Translations under genes and position numbers: made by a program
Notes under the pieces: generated by a model
The model's database searches: none
Told to the model about the DNA's origin: nothing
Seen by the model: the letters and a program-made list of their open reading frames with translations, nothing else
Source of the DNA: UBA7803 sp041395905
Lineage (GTDB): Bacteria; Pseudomonadota; Gammaproteobacteria; Pseudomonadales; Azotimanducaceae
Length of the DNA: 64,000 nucleotides
NCBI GenBank assembly: GCA_041395905.1
Contig: JAWKZP010000015.1
Span: 1 to 64,000, forward strand
Reading direction: 5' to 3'
Shown: piece after piece, positions 16,017-23,621 of the stretch
How the letters are laid out: every line of letters starts with the position of its first letter
Numbering within the stretch: position 1 is the first letter of the stretch

Positions 16017-17297
16017 ATGGATGAGCGTGACCCGCTGCGCCGCGCCAGGGCGTTTCGTTTCGGTGGCTACTGGGCGCTGGCGATCATCTGTCTGCTGGCG
16101 ATCCCGGCGGGACGCACGCCTGGCCAGGCGCTGACCGGCTGGGGCTTCTGCCTGATCTGGCCCTGGCTGGTCGATCAGTTCGTCCGGCGGCGGCCGGAGC
16201 GGGCGCCGCCGCCGGGCGTTGTTCGCCGTCGCGCCGGACGACATCCGGTGCTGGTCGTCCTGCATCTCCTCGAATCCGCGTTCACCGGCATGGTGCTCGG
16301 CTGGGCGAGCGTGCCGCCGCTGGCAGCGCTGGCGGCGGCCGGCGGGCTGCTGCTGGGCGCGGCCGCGCTCGGCGGCCTGGGGCTTCTGGCCGGGGTGCTG
16401 GCCGGCGCCGGCAGCGGGGCGGTGCTGGGTGCGCTTGCCGCGCCTCGGCTCAGCGCCGAAAGCACGCTCTGGGCAGACGCTGCCAGCGCGCTGCTGCTGC
16501 TGGGCTTTGCCGTGGCCCTGGCTGATCTGTGCTTCCGCCAGGCTCGCGTCATGACCGAGCAGCGTCGGGCGCTGGCGCAGCGCACGGCGGAGCTCGAGCG
16601 CAGCAATCGCCGGCTGGCCCGATATCTCCCGCAGAGCCTGCGCGATCGGGTCGCTGCGCATGCGCAGCAGGGGACCTGGGAGCGGCGCTGGCTGACTGTC
16701 GGCTTCGTTGACCTCGTGGGTTTCACCGACCTGGTGGCGCGCACCCCGCCCGAGCAGCTGCGCGCCGTCCTGGCCGACTATCTGGAAGGCCTGGGGGCGG
16801 CACTCGCGAGACATCGGGGCGAGCTGTCGAAACTCATGGGCGACGGCGCGCTGGTGACGTTCGGGCTCGGTGCGCGGGTATCGCGGCGCGAGGCGGCCCG
16901 CGGCTGCCTGGCCCTGTGTGCGGAGCTGCCGTTGCTGCTGCAGCGACTGCGCGCGCGCTGGCACGCGCGCGGCGACCTGATCACGCTGCAGGTGCGGGTG
17001 GGCGTTGCCAGCGGATTCTGCACGCTGGGCGACTGGGGTCATGAGCAGCGTCTCGAGTTCACCACGATCGGTGCGCCGGTCAACCTGGCGAGCCGCCTGC
17101 AGTCCGAGGTCGAGCCGGGCCAGGTGCTCATGGATGCTGCCACGGCAAACCTGGCGGGTCCGGCCTTCCCGCTGTCCGGACCCTGCCGACGAACCCTGAA
17201 GGGCCTTGGCAGCGTAGCCACCTACCGTCTGGTTGACCCAGCCGGTGCGTCTGCTATGGTGCCGGCGCCCTCCCCGCCGGCGTCGCGAGAGATTTAG
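16017..17297 (+). CDS. Class III adenylate/guanylate cyclase, membrane-anchored
   Basis: A 426-residue protein with an N-terminal membrane region (hydrophobic stretches about 14-60 and 80-180, very Ala/Gly/Leu-rich), a coiled-coil-like linker (QRRALAQRTAELERSNRRLARYL) and a C-terminal class III cyclase domain. The metal-binding VGFVDLVGFTD (about 228-238), SKLMGDGALVTFG and APVNLASRLQ (transition-state Asn/Arg) are present. A lysine in SKLMGDG and threonines in EFTTIG at the base-recognition positions favour ATP over GTP, so cAMP synthesis is likely. A cAMP phosphodiesterase (cpdA) is encoded at 62 kb. The stop is immediately followed by hemE. Confidence 0.88.
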   Translation: MDERDPLRRARAFRFGGYWALAIICLLAIPAGRTPGQALTGWGFCLIWPWLVDQFVRRRPERAPPPGVVRRRAGRHPVLVVLHLLESAFTGMVLGWASVPPLAALAAAGGLLLGAAALGGLGLLAGVLAGAGSGAVLGALAAPRLSAESTLWADAASALLLLGFAVALADLCFRQARVMTEQRRALAQRTAELERSNRRLARYLPQSLRDRVAAHAQQGTWERRWLTVGFVDLVGFTDLVARTPPEQLRAVLADYLEGLGAALARHRGELSKLMGDGALVTFGLGARVSRREAARGCLALCAELPLLLQRLRARWHARGDLITLQVRVGVASGFCTLGDWGHEQRLEFTTIGAPVNLASRLQSEVEPGQVLMDAATANLAGPAFPLSGPCRRTLKGLGSVATYRLVDPAGASAMVPAPSPPASREI

Positions 17298-18317
17298 ATG
17301 AACAAGGTGTTCCTGCAGGCCTGTCGAGGCGAGTCCACCGATTACACGCCCATCTGGCTGAACCGCCAGGCCGGCCGCTACATGCCGGAGTATCACCAAC
17401 TGAAGGGCAGCACCCCGAGCCTGGATTTCTTCACCAATCCGGACATGGCGGCTCAGGCCACGCTTGATGCGCAACGGATTCTCGGGGTCGACGCGGCCAT
17501 TCTGTTCGCCGATCTGCTGCCGATGCTGGTGCCGATGGGTCTGCGCCTCGACTACAAAGCCGGAGAGGGTCCGGTGTTCGACAATCCGGTACGCAGCGCG
17601 CGCGACGTCGATGCGTTGCGCAATGCGCCCGCCGAGGAGGCCACGCCCTACATCGCTCAGACGGTGCGCAACGTGCTGAGCGGGCTGCCCCGGGACGTCG
17701 CGCTCATCGGTTTCGCCGGCGCACCGTTCACCCTGGCGTCCTATGCCGTTGAAGGTCGCGGATCGCGCAACTACGTGCACGTGAAGAAGCTGATGTACCA
17801 GCATCCGGAGGTGTGGGACACGCTCATGAGCAAGCTGGTCACCCAGGTGACGAGCTACCTGAAGCTGCAGATCGCGGCGGGCGTGGAGGCCGTGCAGCTG
17901 TTCGACACCTGGGTCGGCTGTCTATCGGTGCGCGATTTCACCCGCTACGTGCTGCCGCACCTGAAGGGCCTGCTGGATGCGCTGCGCGGCCTGGTGCCCG
18001 TGATCTACTTCGGCACCGGCAACGGTCATCTGCTGCAGGCCACCTGCAGTGCGGCGCCGGACGTGCTGGCGCTCGACTGGCGGGTGCCGCTGGCGGCCAC
18101 CTGGGATGCCACCGGAGTGCGTGCCGTGCAGGGCAACCTGGATCCGATCGTGCTCTGCGCCGATCGCAACAGCGTTGCCGCGCAGGCCCGCGAGGTGCTC
18201 GACGATGCGGCCGGACGCCCCGGCCACATCTTCAACCTCGGGCACGGCATCATCCCCGAGACGCCGGTGGACAACGTGAAGTTCCTCGTGGACTTCGTGC
18301 ACGAGCAATCGGCCTGA
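17298..18317 (+). CDS. hemE: Uroporphyrinogen decarboxylase
   Basis: Decarboxylates the four acetate side chains of uroporphyrinogen III to give coproporphyrinogen III in haem synthesis. The 339 residues carry the signature WLNRQAGRYMPEYHQLK near residue 21, FADLLPMLVPMGL, GFAGAPFTLASYAVEG, QLFDTWVGCLS and NLGHGIIPETPVDNV. Length is slightly below the 350-355 usual in proteobacteria. The N-terminal third (for instance MPEYHQLKGSTPSLDFF) differs from the E. coli form, which reads LPEYKATRAQAGDFM there. It begins directly after the cyclase stop, with GAGAGA as ribosome site. The gene for the small VanZ-like protein follows. Confidence 0.93.
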   Translation: MNKVFLQACRGESTDYTPIWLNRQAGRYMPEYHQLKGSTPSLDFFTNPDMAAQATLDAQRILGVDAAILFADLLPMLVPMGLRLDYKAGEGPVFDNPVRSARDVDALRNAPAEEATPYIAQTVRNVLSGLPRDVALIGFAGAPFTLASYAVEGRGSRNYVHVKKLMYQHPEVWDTLMSKLVTQVTSYLKLQIAAGVEAVQLFDTWVGCLSVRDFTRYVLPHLKGLLDALRGLVPVIYFGTGNGHLLQATCSAAPDVLALDWRVPLAATWDATGVRAVQGNLDPIVLCADRNSVAAQAREVLDDAAGRPGHIFNLGHGIIPETPVDNVKFLVDFVHEQSA

Positions 18318-18325
18318 GCATCGCT

Positions 18326-18715
18326 GTGGCTGATCGTGCGCTGCGCACCTGTCTGCTGCTCGGTTTCTGGTTGCCGCTCGCGATCTGCACCTACATGGCG
18401 TTCGCGCCCCATCCGCCGGATGCGGTGTTCCGCATCAGCGACGTGGTGCTGCATGGATTCGCGTTCACCTATCTGACGTTCGCGCTGTGCCTGGCGCATC
18501 CGGCACCACGATGGTGGCTGCCTGGCCTGTGGATGCTCGGTTACGGAGCATCCATCGAGGTGGTGCAGATGTTCGAAGTGGAACGGAGCGCCGAACTCAA
18601 GGACCTGATGGTGGACCTGCTGGGTATCCTCACCGGGCTCGCCGCGGCGCGCGCGCTCGGCCCGTGGACGCGGGCGACGGCACGCGCCGTGCTCGTGCGG
18701 CTGTTGCCCGGGTGA
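18326..18715 (+). CDS. VanZ-like family membrane protein
   Basis: A 129-residue VanZ-like protein with three to four hydrophobic helices: LLLGFWLPLAICTYMAF, VVLHGFAFTYLTFALCL, WWLPGLWMLGYGASIEVVQ and LLGILTGLAAARAL. The HGFAF and S-x-E-x-x-Q segments and ELKDLMVDLLG are typical of the small VanZ/YfiM-type family. Function is unknown in most bacteria. GTG 18326, nine bases after the hemE stop, is the most likely start, since it precedes the first helix by few residues. It ends 12 bp before the convergent VOC gene. Confidence 0.75.
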   Translation: MADRALRTCLLLGFWLPLAICTYMAFAPHPPDAVFRISDVVLHGFAFTYLTFALCLAHPAPRWWLPGLWMLGYGASIEVVQMFEVERSAELKDLMVDLLGILTGLAAARALGPWTRATARAVLVRLLPG

Positions 18716-18727
18716 CTGCCGAAGCGG

Positions 18728-19159
18728 TCAGGTCGCGAACAGCTGCCCCTCGATATCGCGGAAGGCTTTGAACTCCAGCGCGTTGCCGCTGGGATCGTAG
18801 AAAAACATGGTGGCCTGTTCGCCCGGCTGCCCGGCGAAGCGCACGTAGGGCTCGATCACGAAGTTGATGCCGGCCGCGCGCAGCCGGTCGGCGAGTGCCT
18901 GCCAGGCGCCCATCTCCAGCACGACACCGAAGTGCGGCACCGGCACGTCCTTGCCGTCTACCGGGTTGTGATGCAGCGGCTGCCCGGCGTCGCCGGCGTC
19001 AGCACCGAGATGGCACACGAGCTGATGGCCGTACAGATTGAAATCGACCCAGGTCGCGGCGCTGCGTCCCTCGCTGCAGCCCAGCAGATCGCCATAGAAC
19101 GCGCGGCTCGCGGCGAGGTCGCGCACCTTGATGGCGAGGTGGAACGGTTGCAGATTCAT
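18728..19159 (-). CDS. VOC family protein (glyoxalase/dioxygenase fold)
   Basis: A 143-residue vicinal-oxygen-chelate protein. FHLAIKVRDLAASRAFYGDLLG is the first beta-alpha-beta motif with the metal-ligand His7; HFGVVLEMGAWQAL and FFYDPSGNALEFKAF provide the second motif, where E131 would be the last ligand. The metal-binding pattern therefore looks complete and an enzymatic role (lyase, dioxygenase or resistance-type) is plausible, but the substrate cannot be predicted. ATG 19159 is the natural start. It is divergent from the RNA-binding protein gene with a 207-bp gap. Confidence 0.8.
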   Translation of the reverse strand: MNLQPFHLAIKVRDLAASRAFYGDLLGCSEGRSAATWVDFNLYGHQLVCHLGADAGDAGQPLHHNPVDGKDVPVPHFGVVLEMGAWQALADRLRAAGINFVIEPYVRFAGQPGEQATMFFYDPSGNALEFKAFRDIEGQLFAT

Positions 19160-19174
19160 GACGTGCGGGCTCCC

Positions 19175-19203
19175 TTTTCAGCGCTCAGGCAGGTACCTAT
19201 ACT
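19175..19203 (+). promoter_or_regulatory. Candidate sigma70 promoter for the RRM gene
   Basis: TTTTCA (19175-19180) and TATACT (19198-19203) are spaced by 17 bp. Transcription would start near 19210 and give a leader of about 157 nt before the RRM gene at 19367. Confidence 0.5.
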
Positions 19204-19208
19204 CGGGT

Positions 19209-19240
19209 GCAGGTTAAGGCCCGCGCGCCCGGTTACCTGC
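19209..19240 (+). promoter_or_regulatory. Stem-loop at the start of the RRM leader
   Basis: GCAGGT (19209-19214) pairs with ACCTGC (19235-19240) around a very GC-rich loop that can itself pair (GGC...GCC). It would sit at the 5' end of the predicted transcript and may affect its stability or translation. The rest of the leader (19241-19366) shows no other feature I can name. Confidence 0.35.
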
Positions 19241-19366
19241 AGAATTGAGTGCTTCGTTCGTTGATCGGTTTCAAGCCTTCCCGAGCCGGCCGGCTCGTCC
19301 TGCCAACCATTGTACGCCGTTTTGTTCAGCGCGGAGCTGCGTGCAAGTCATTCGAGTGGTCCTGAA

Positions 19367-19618
19367 ATGAAGAAACTGTACGTGGGAAACCTGCCCTGGA
19401 GCGTTTCCGACAACGAGCTCAAGGAGCTCTTTCAGGGTGCGGGCGAGGTGATCTCGGCACGAGTCATCACTGACCGCGAAACCGGCCGATCGCGCGGCTT
19501 CGGCTTCGTCGAGATGGACGACCAAGGTGCCAGACGCGCGCTCGAGGAACTGAACGGCCACGACATGGGCGGGCGTCCGTTGCGGGTCAACGAGGCCAAC
19601 GACAAGCCGCGTCGCTGA
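19367..19618 (+). CDS. RRM-type RNA-binding protein
   Basis: An 83-residue single RNA-recognition-motif protein, almost nothing but the domain. RNP2 is KLYVGNL (residues 3-9) and RNP1 is RSRGFGFVEM (about 42-51); the ELKELFQGAGEVISARVITDRETG and ALEELNGHDMGGRPLRVNEA segments complete the fold. Such proteins bind single-stranded RNA and in cyanobacteria and some proteobacteria are cold- or stress-responsive; the exact role here is unknown. ATG 19367 directly precedes the first strand. It appears monocistronic, with its own promoter and a long leader, and is convergent with the GNAT gene. Confidence 0.9.
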   Translation: MKKLYVGNLPWSVSDNELKELFQGAGEVISARVITDRETGRSRGFGFVEMDDQGARRALEELNGHDMGGRPLRVNEANDKPRR

Positions 19619-19671
19619 GCGCTGCGGGCATCGCGCGTGAGTGGTCCACACGGACTCGGCGCGCGCAGGCG

Positions 19672-20178
19672 TCAGGCGGAATCCGAGCCCAGAGCACGAA
19701 CCAGCAGCGCGACGCGCTTGCTGCCGCCTTCGGTGTCCTGCTCGGCAACCTGCTCGAATCCGAGCAGCCGGTGAAAACGCAGCGAATCCGGGTTCGGCGG
19801 TCTCAGGTTGACCTCGCAGGTCAGCCGCAGGATATCGGGCGGGACGTGCTCGATCAGATCCTGGTAGAGCGCGCGGCCGATGCCCCCGCCGCGCTGATCT
19901 GCTGCCACCACGATCCGGTCGATGTAGGTGAAATCGGAATAGCGTGCCTGAAAGAAGCGGAAGTTCAGACTTTCGTAGCGCGCCGTCGCGGGCAGCGCGA
20001 GCAGAAAGCCGAGAGCCAGACCCTCACGACGGGCCACGCGACAGCCGAGGCTCTGCTCGTGCAGGCGCGTCAGCGTCTGCTCGGAAATCGAGTTGACGTG
20101 AGGCACCGCCGCTTCGTTGAGCGCCAGCAGGCGTGCGTAGTCCGCGGCCGTGGCCTCGTTGATCCGAATCGGCGCCAC
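19672..20178 (-). CDS. GNAT family N-acetyltransferase
   Basis: A 168-residue GNAT-fold protein starting at GTG 20178 (APIRINEATAADYARLLALNE). The acetyl-CoA-binding motif A is IDRIVVAADQRGGGIGRALYQDL, about residues 87-109, with the R/Q-x-x-G-x-G/A pattern. The C-terminal SLRFHRLLGFEQVAEQD is motif B. The acceptor is unknown; close family members are annotated only as GNAT. It lies four bases downstream of the SnoaL-like gene on the same strand and probably belongs to the CYTH-ACT/SnoaL/GNAT operon. Confidence 0.85.
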   Translation of the reverse strand: MAPIRINEATAADYARLLALNEAAVPHVNSISEQTLTRLHEQSLGCRVARREGLALGFLLALPATARYESLNFRFFQARYSDFTYIDRIVVAADQRGGGIGRALYQDLIEHVPPDILRLTCEVNLRPPNPDSLRFHRLLGFEQVAEQDTEGGSKRVALLVRALGSDSA

Positions 20179-20182
20179 CGGG

Positions 20183-20605
20183 TCAGCTCAGGTTTCGCGG
20201 TACCTGGGAGGAGTGGTGATGCACTATGGGCGAGGCTTTCGAGGTGTCGATCACGAAGCTGAATCGCGACGGAAACGTCAGCAGAACCTCGTCGACCTCG
20301 AAGCGGAAAGAGTACATGCCCGAGACACCGTAGACGGTCTCGGCCAGCTGCTGGGCGACCACCGCGTGGGTATGCAGCTCCACCGAGACGTTGGGTCGTG
20401 ACACCAGCGCCTCGAAGTAGGCGCGGATGCTCTCTGCGGTCTTCATGAAATGCGGCGAGAAGGTAGGCAGCAGCCGGGCGGTTGAATCGTACATCGCCAC
20501 CAGGGCCTCGACCTCGCGCGCGTTCACCGCGTCGATCCACTTCTGCAGCGCGATGACACCGGGTTCGGCATCGCCTACCAGGCGCGCGGCCGTGACTTTC
20601 TCCAT
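20183..20605 (-). CDS. SnoaL/NTF2-like family protein
   Basis: A 140-residue protein of the NTF2-like superfamily, with the ALQKWIDAVNAREVEALVAMYDSTARLLPTFS opening helix-strand typical of SnoaL-like domains, and SIRAYFEALVSRPNV after it. These cone-shaped folds serve as isomerases, calcium/calmodulin kinase association domains or binding proteins, so no function is assigned. Two starts are possible: ATG 20605 (MEKVTAARL), 9 bases after GAGGA, or ATG 20614, which overlaps the stop of the upstream gene but has its GAGG too close. The former is preferred. Confidence 0.75.
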   Translation of the reverse strand: MEKVTAARLVGDAEPGVIALQKWIDAVNAREVEALVAMYDSTARLLPTFSPHFMKTAESIRAYFEALVSRPNVSVELHTHAVVAQQLAETVYGVSGMYSFRFEVDEVLLTFPSRFSFVIDTSKASPIVHHHSSQVPRNLS

Positions 20606-20610
20606 GATTC

Positions 20611-21588
20611 TCATTCCTCATGCTCGATCTGGATGCGTGCATTGCGCAGGGCTGCCAGCGCGGCGCCCAGCCGTTGCTCCCGCACCAGCACGTAGTCGGT
20701 GTCGTAGCTCGATACCGCGAATACGGGAATCCCGGCTGTCGCCAGTGCGGCGGTGATTTTCGCCAAGATTCCGGTCAGATGAAACGGCAGGGGCCCGATA
20801 ACTTCCAGACAGGCCCAGCCGGTTTCGCTGGCATCTGCAGCCAGCTGATGCTGCGCCCCGCAGACCACCGACAGCTCGGTGGGTGAGCGCAGCACCGCGA
20901 CGAAGTCCAGCGCCAGAAGCTGCGCCGGCGGCGCGTGCCCGGGTGCGAACCGGTGCACCGAGTAGCTGCCGGGCCGTACGCGCATGGTGAGCCGCCGACC
21001 GGAATCCAGGCCCGGCGTGGACGGCGAGGGGGGATCCAGCGCGGACGGCTGCCTCGCCGCGGAGCGTGGCTGCACCTCGGAGGGTGGTGTCGGCGCGTCG
21101 CCCCCTGAATGGCGGCCGAAGCGGCGCGCCAGCGCGGCGCCGCTGAGGTCGGCGTCGCGGGTGATCTCCCGGCTGATGAACGCGGGCGCCGTGAAGCCGT
21201 TGGCAACCTGAGCGCTTTCGAACTCGCATTCATAGACGAACAGCGTCTCGTCGTCGCTCTGGTAGCGGTCGATGCTGCCGATGCCGAGCGTGTAGCGGGC
21301 TTTCTCGACGCGCCATCCAGGCAGGTGCTCCAGCAGAGCGTGCTCGGTCGCGCTCAGGTACAGATTGGCGATTGCGCCGAAGTCACTGCCGGTGGCCGGG
21401 TACTTCTTGCACAGCTTGAAGCGCTGCGATCCGTCCGGCTCGGTGACTGTGCGCAACCGCAGGCGCCCGTGGTCGAGATACAGGTCCGTCAGCAGTCTGC
21501 GTGGCCCGCTCTGCAGCTGTCGGGCGCGCGTGGGCTCGACGAGCCAGCGTCGCTCGATCTCAGGCAATGCGTACTTAGGGGGCTCCAT
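20611..21588 (-). CDS. CYTH domain-ACT domain fusion protein
   Basis: A 325-residue two-domain protein. Residues 1-160 are a CYTH domain: EIERRWLV (variant of the EIERKF signature), LYLDHGRLRLRT, RFKLCKKYPA and FVYECEFES, i.e. the basic and acidic residues lining the triphosphate tunnel. A Pro/Ser-rich linker follows (about 165-200). Residues 200-325 match the ACT_7-type domain of CASTOR-like proteins: PGSYSVHRF, ELSVVCGA, CLEVIGPLPFHLTGILAKI and VSSYDTDYVLVRE. A CYTH domain would bind a triphosphate and an ACT domain an amino acid or similar ligand, so a ligand-controlled phosphohydrolase is plausible (inference). It heads a probable operon with SnoaL-like and GNAT genes. Confidence 0.8.
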   Translation of the reverse strand: MEPPKYALPEIERRWLVEPTRARQLQSGPRRLLTDLYLDHGRLRLRTVTEPDGSQRFKLCKKYPATGSDFGAIANLYLSATEHALLEHLPGWRVEKARYTLGIGSIDRYQSDDETLFVYECEFESAQVANGFTAPAFISREITRDADLSGAALARRFGRHSGGDAPTPPSEVQPRSAARQPSALDPPSPSTPGLDSGRRLTMRVRPGSYSVHRFAPGHAPPAQLLALDFVAVLRSPTELSVVCGAQHQLAADASETGWACLEVIGPLPFHLTGILAKITAALATAGIPVFAVSSYDTDYVLVREQRLGAALAALRNARIQIEHEE

Positions 21589-21677
21589 GGACCCTCCTGC
21601 TCCGGTGCCGAGCCTTTCGGCTCAGCGGTGGGGCCGAACGCTTGGTCGGCGGGCACCAGAGGTGTCAGCGTATCTGC

Positions 21678-22058
21678 TCACAGGCTCAGCAGCACGATCG
21701 CGAGGGCCGACACGCCGAGCACGGTGAAGGTTGCGGACATGCCGGTGACGCGATAGCGGTAGTCCTCGGGCTCGCGGCTGATGCCCCAGGCGTGCACGAC
21801 GCGGCCGGCGACCAGCAGCGTGCCGAGCGCGTGCAGCCACCAGAACGGCGCTGCCAGTACCTCCTGGAAGTACATCAGCAGGAGCGCTAGCGGTACGTAC
21901 TCCGCGAAGTTGCCGTGGGCGCGTGAGGCCCGGGCGAGCTCGCCGGAGTCGCCGCTGCCGATCGCGACACCCGCGCGACGCCGGACACGGATGGTACGCA
22001 CGCTGAGCAGAACGAACAGCAGCGTGAGGGGAACGGCGTACAGGGCGGTAATCAGCAT
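21678..22058 (-). CDS. MAPEG family membrane protein
   Basis: A 126-residue integral membrane protein of the MAPEG family (membrane-associated eicosanoid/glutathione metabolism). Four hydrophobic helices are visible, with the family's RASRAHGNFAEYVPLALLLMY motif (about 45-65) and the GRVVHAWG segment near residue 90. Bacterial members often have glutathione-linked transferase or peroxidase activity, but many are uncharacterised. It starts at ATG 22058, one base after the stop of the upstream hypothetical gene, so the two are very likely co-translated. The 89 bp between its stop and the CYTH-ACT gene show nothing I can name. Confidence 0.85.
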   Translation of the reverse strand: MLITALYAVPLTLLFVLLSVRTIRVRRRAGVAIGSGDSGELARASRAHGNFAEYVPLALLLMYFQEVLAAPFWWLHALGTLLVAGRVVHAWGISREPEDYRYRVTGMSATFTVLGVSALAIVLLSL

Positions 22059-22059
22059 C

Positions 22060-22425
22060 TCAGTCTCCGGTAACGAGGATGGCGCCGCCGTCGCTGCACA
22101 CCGACAGACGTGCGCCTGAGGAAAGCGTGACGACCTGGGCGCCGGCCTCGGCAGCGACGGTCACGATCAGGGGCCGGCCGTCGAAGGCGAAGGGCAGCGT
22201 CTCGGTCAGATCCTGCCAGCAGCGTGCTTCGGCTGCATCCTCAGGCTGGCATGCCGGGCCGCGGCGTGCGGCGACGCGACCGGTCGCCGGCTCGACGTGA
22301 AAGCTGACGAAGCGTCCGTGTTTGGTCTCGATCTCGATCTGAGCCGGCGCGCCGTCCGACGGCCACCACACCTTGCGGATCGCCGCGATGTGCTGGTTCA
22401 CGAGCGCGCAGGTCGGGTCAGACAT
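22060..22425 (-). CDS. Hypothetical protein coupled to MAPEG gene
   Basis: A 121-residue protein I do not recognise. It contains cysteines at C6, C59, C69 and near the C-terminus (RLSVCSDGG), no signal peptide and no membrane segment, and alternating hydrophobic strands (AQIEIETKHGRFVSFHVE; LIVTVAAEAGAQVVTLSSG) suggestive of a small beta-rich domain. It lies one base upstream of the MAPEG gene on the same strand and 21 bp after the DUF4404 gene start region, in a run of small minus-strand genes. Its function is unknown. Confidence 0.6.
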   Translation of the reverse strand: MSDPTCALVNQHIAAIRKVWWPSDGAPAQIEIETKHGRFVSFHVEPATGRVAARRGPACQPEDAAEARCWQDLTETLPFAFDGRPLIVTVAAEAGAQVVTLSSGARLSVCSDGGAILVTGD

Positions 22426-22446
22426 GGAGCACCAGGGTTCCGGCGT

Positions 22447-22716
22447 TCAGATGCCGAGGCGTCCCAGAGCGTCGATCAGCTCCCGGAAGAAGCGTTCGCT
22501 GGCCGGGTGCCGGGCGGCGAAATCCGCGGCCAGCGCGTCCACCCGTTCGGTCAGCGAGCCGACGGCGCTCGCCTCCGGCGCTTGCCGGCCGAGCAGCTCG
22601 TGGATGTCGTCGTCCACCTCACGCAGCAGGCTGCGCAGCTCCTCGTCGATCTCGGGAGCGTGTTCGAGCTCCTGGTGCAGATTGCTGAGGGTCTTCTTGA
22701 TGTCGTCGCGTTGCAT
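22447..22716 (-). CDS. DUF4404 family protein
   Basis: An 89-residue, highly charged, mostly helical protein matching DUF4404: LSNLHQELEHAPEIDEELRSLLREVDDDIHELL followed by a second amphipathic helix pair (LTERVDALAADFAARHP; RFFRELIDALGRLGI). Members are small cytoplasmic proteins of unknown function, common in gammaproteobacteria; a coiled-coil or helical-bundle scaffold is likely. It starts at ATG 22716. The family has no known catalytic residues and none are seen here. Confidence 0.8.
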   Translation of the reverse strand: MQRDDIKKTLSNLHQELEHAPEIDEELRSLLREVDDDIHELLGRQAPEASAVGSLTERVDALAADFAARHPASERFFRELIDALGRLGI

Positions 22717-22775
22717 GAGGTGCGCTGTCGTGGTGGACCGATGGGCTAGTGTACACGCGCCGGAGCGTACGTGAG

Positions 22776-22803
22776 TGGCGGCTGCGGGCGGCCTCAGCCG
22801 CCA
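22776..22803 (-). terminator. Strong hairpin downstream of the UPF0016 gene
   Basis: TGGCGGCTG pairs perfectly with CAGCCGCCA over 9 bp around a 10-base loop, 20 bp beyond the stop of the minus-strand UPF0016 gene. There is no T-tract after it. It could end transcription of that gene before the DUF4404 gene. Confidence 0.45.
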
Positions 22804-22822
22804 GCGGTCGGGTGCGCTCCGG

Positions 22823-23095
22823 TCAGGCGCTCCAGAGGGTCCAGATGCCGATCACGATGAACGCGATCCCTGCACCGTAGGACAGATAGCGCGGGTTGAC
22901 CATTTCCGCGACCCAGCCGCCTGCCAGCACGCCGATGGCGCTGGTCGCAATCAGCGCCAGCGAGGCGCCGAAGAAGACCACCCAGCGGCTGGTGTTCGCA
23001 TCGGCGGCAAACAACAATGTGGCGAGCTGGGTCTTGTCGCCGAGCTCGGCGAGAAACACGGTACCGAAAACGGTGAGTAGCAGCTTCAGATCCAT
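22823..23095 (-). CDS. UPF0016/GDT1 family cation transporter
   Basis: A 90-residue single-module member of the UPF0016 (GDT1/TMEM165, MneA) family of manganese or calcium transporters. The hallmark ELGDKTQLATLLF lies at residues 17-29, followed by two more hydrophobic helices (WVVFFGASLALIATSAIGVL; YLSYGAGIAFIVIGIWTL). Eukaryotic and longer bacterial members carry two such modules with two E-x-G-D motifs, so this short form probably works as a dimer or with a partner. It starts at ATG 23095. Only 43 bp separate it from the next gene, leaving no room for a manganese riboswitch. Confidence 0.85.
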   Translation of the reverse strand: MDLKLLLTVFGTVFLAELGDKTQLATLLFAADANTSRWVVFFGASLALIATSAIGVLAGGWVAEMVNPRYLSYGAGIAFIVIGIWTLWSA

Positions 23096-23138
23096 GCGGG
23101 TTCGGTCTCCAGTCGTGGTGTGAATGAAATCCAGTGTG

Positions 23139-23519
23139 TCAGCGGTACAGCGCCTCGCTGCCATGGCGGATCTCCAGCGCGGTACGCTGGGCTTTCGGCA
23201 GCTTGCGCACCACCAGACCGTAGGAGCGGTCGATCATGCGCTCGATCTCGCCGCGCGGCATCGATCCGTCCAGCAGCACGGTGTTCCAGTGTGCCTTGTT
23301 CATGTGATAGCCAGGCCTTACCGCGTCGAACAGGTCACGCAGCATGAGCGCCTCCTCCGGGTCGCACTTTAGGTTGGTGCGGGCTATGCCGTCCTGGAAT
23401 GCGAGCGTCGCGAACATGCGTCCGCAGATCTTGGCAACGAGCACGTCCGGCCCGAACGGGTAGTCTTGGACCGCATCCGGTCTGCTCAGCAGATAGGTTC
23501 GCGTGCTCTGGTAGTCCAT
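23139..23519 (-). CDS. MmcQ/YjbR family protein
   Basis: A 126-residue MmcQ/YjbR-family protein with the double-wing fold. Diagnostic segments are QDYPFGPDVLVAKICGRMFATLAF, NLKCDPEEALMLRDLFDAVRPGYHMNKAHWNTVLLDGS and the final RSYGLVVRKLPKAQR. The family is widespread and binds DNA in some cases, but a defined role is lacking. It starts at ATG 23519 (MDYQSTRTYLLSR), which matches the family's N-terminus; the open frame upstream is not conserved in character. It is upstream of the UPF0016 gene on the same strand. Confidence 0.85.
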   Translation of the reverse strand: MDYQSTRTYLLSRPDAVQDYPFGPDVLVAKICGRMFATLAFQDGIARTNLKCDPEEALMLRDLFDAVRPGYHMNKAHWNTVLLDGSMPRGEIERMIDRSYGLVVRKLPKAQRTALEIRHGSEALYR

Positions 23520-23621
23520 CGATTGACTGCTCCTCGTGCCCGGCGCGGGATCGGGTCTGCCGCTCGCGCGGCCGGCCATGATAGAAACCGCACCGGCGCG
23601 CGCCAACAGCGACCGTCCGGT

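Noticed and set aside
14604..17804. 1066-codon minus-strand open frame
   Set aside because: It lies opposite fabV, the cyclase and hemE, all with unmistakable motifs, and its translation is Arg/Gln/His-rich without domains.
22717..23138. Manganese riboswitch upstream of the UPF0016 gene
   Set aside because: Only 43 bp separate the gene from its upstream neighbour, too little for a yybP-ykoY element.
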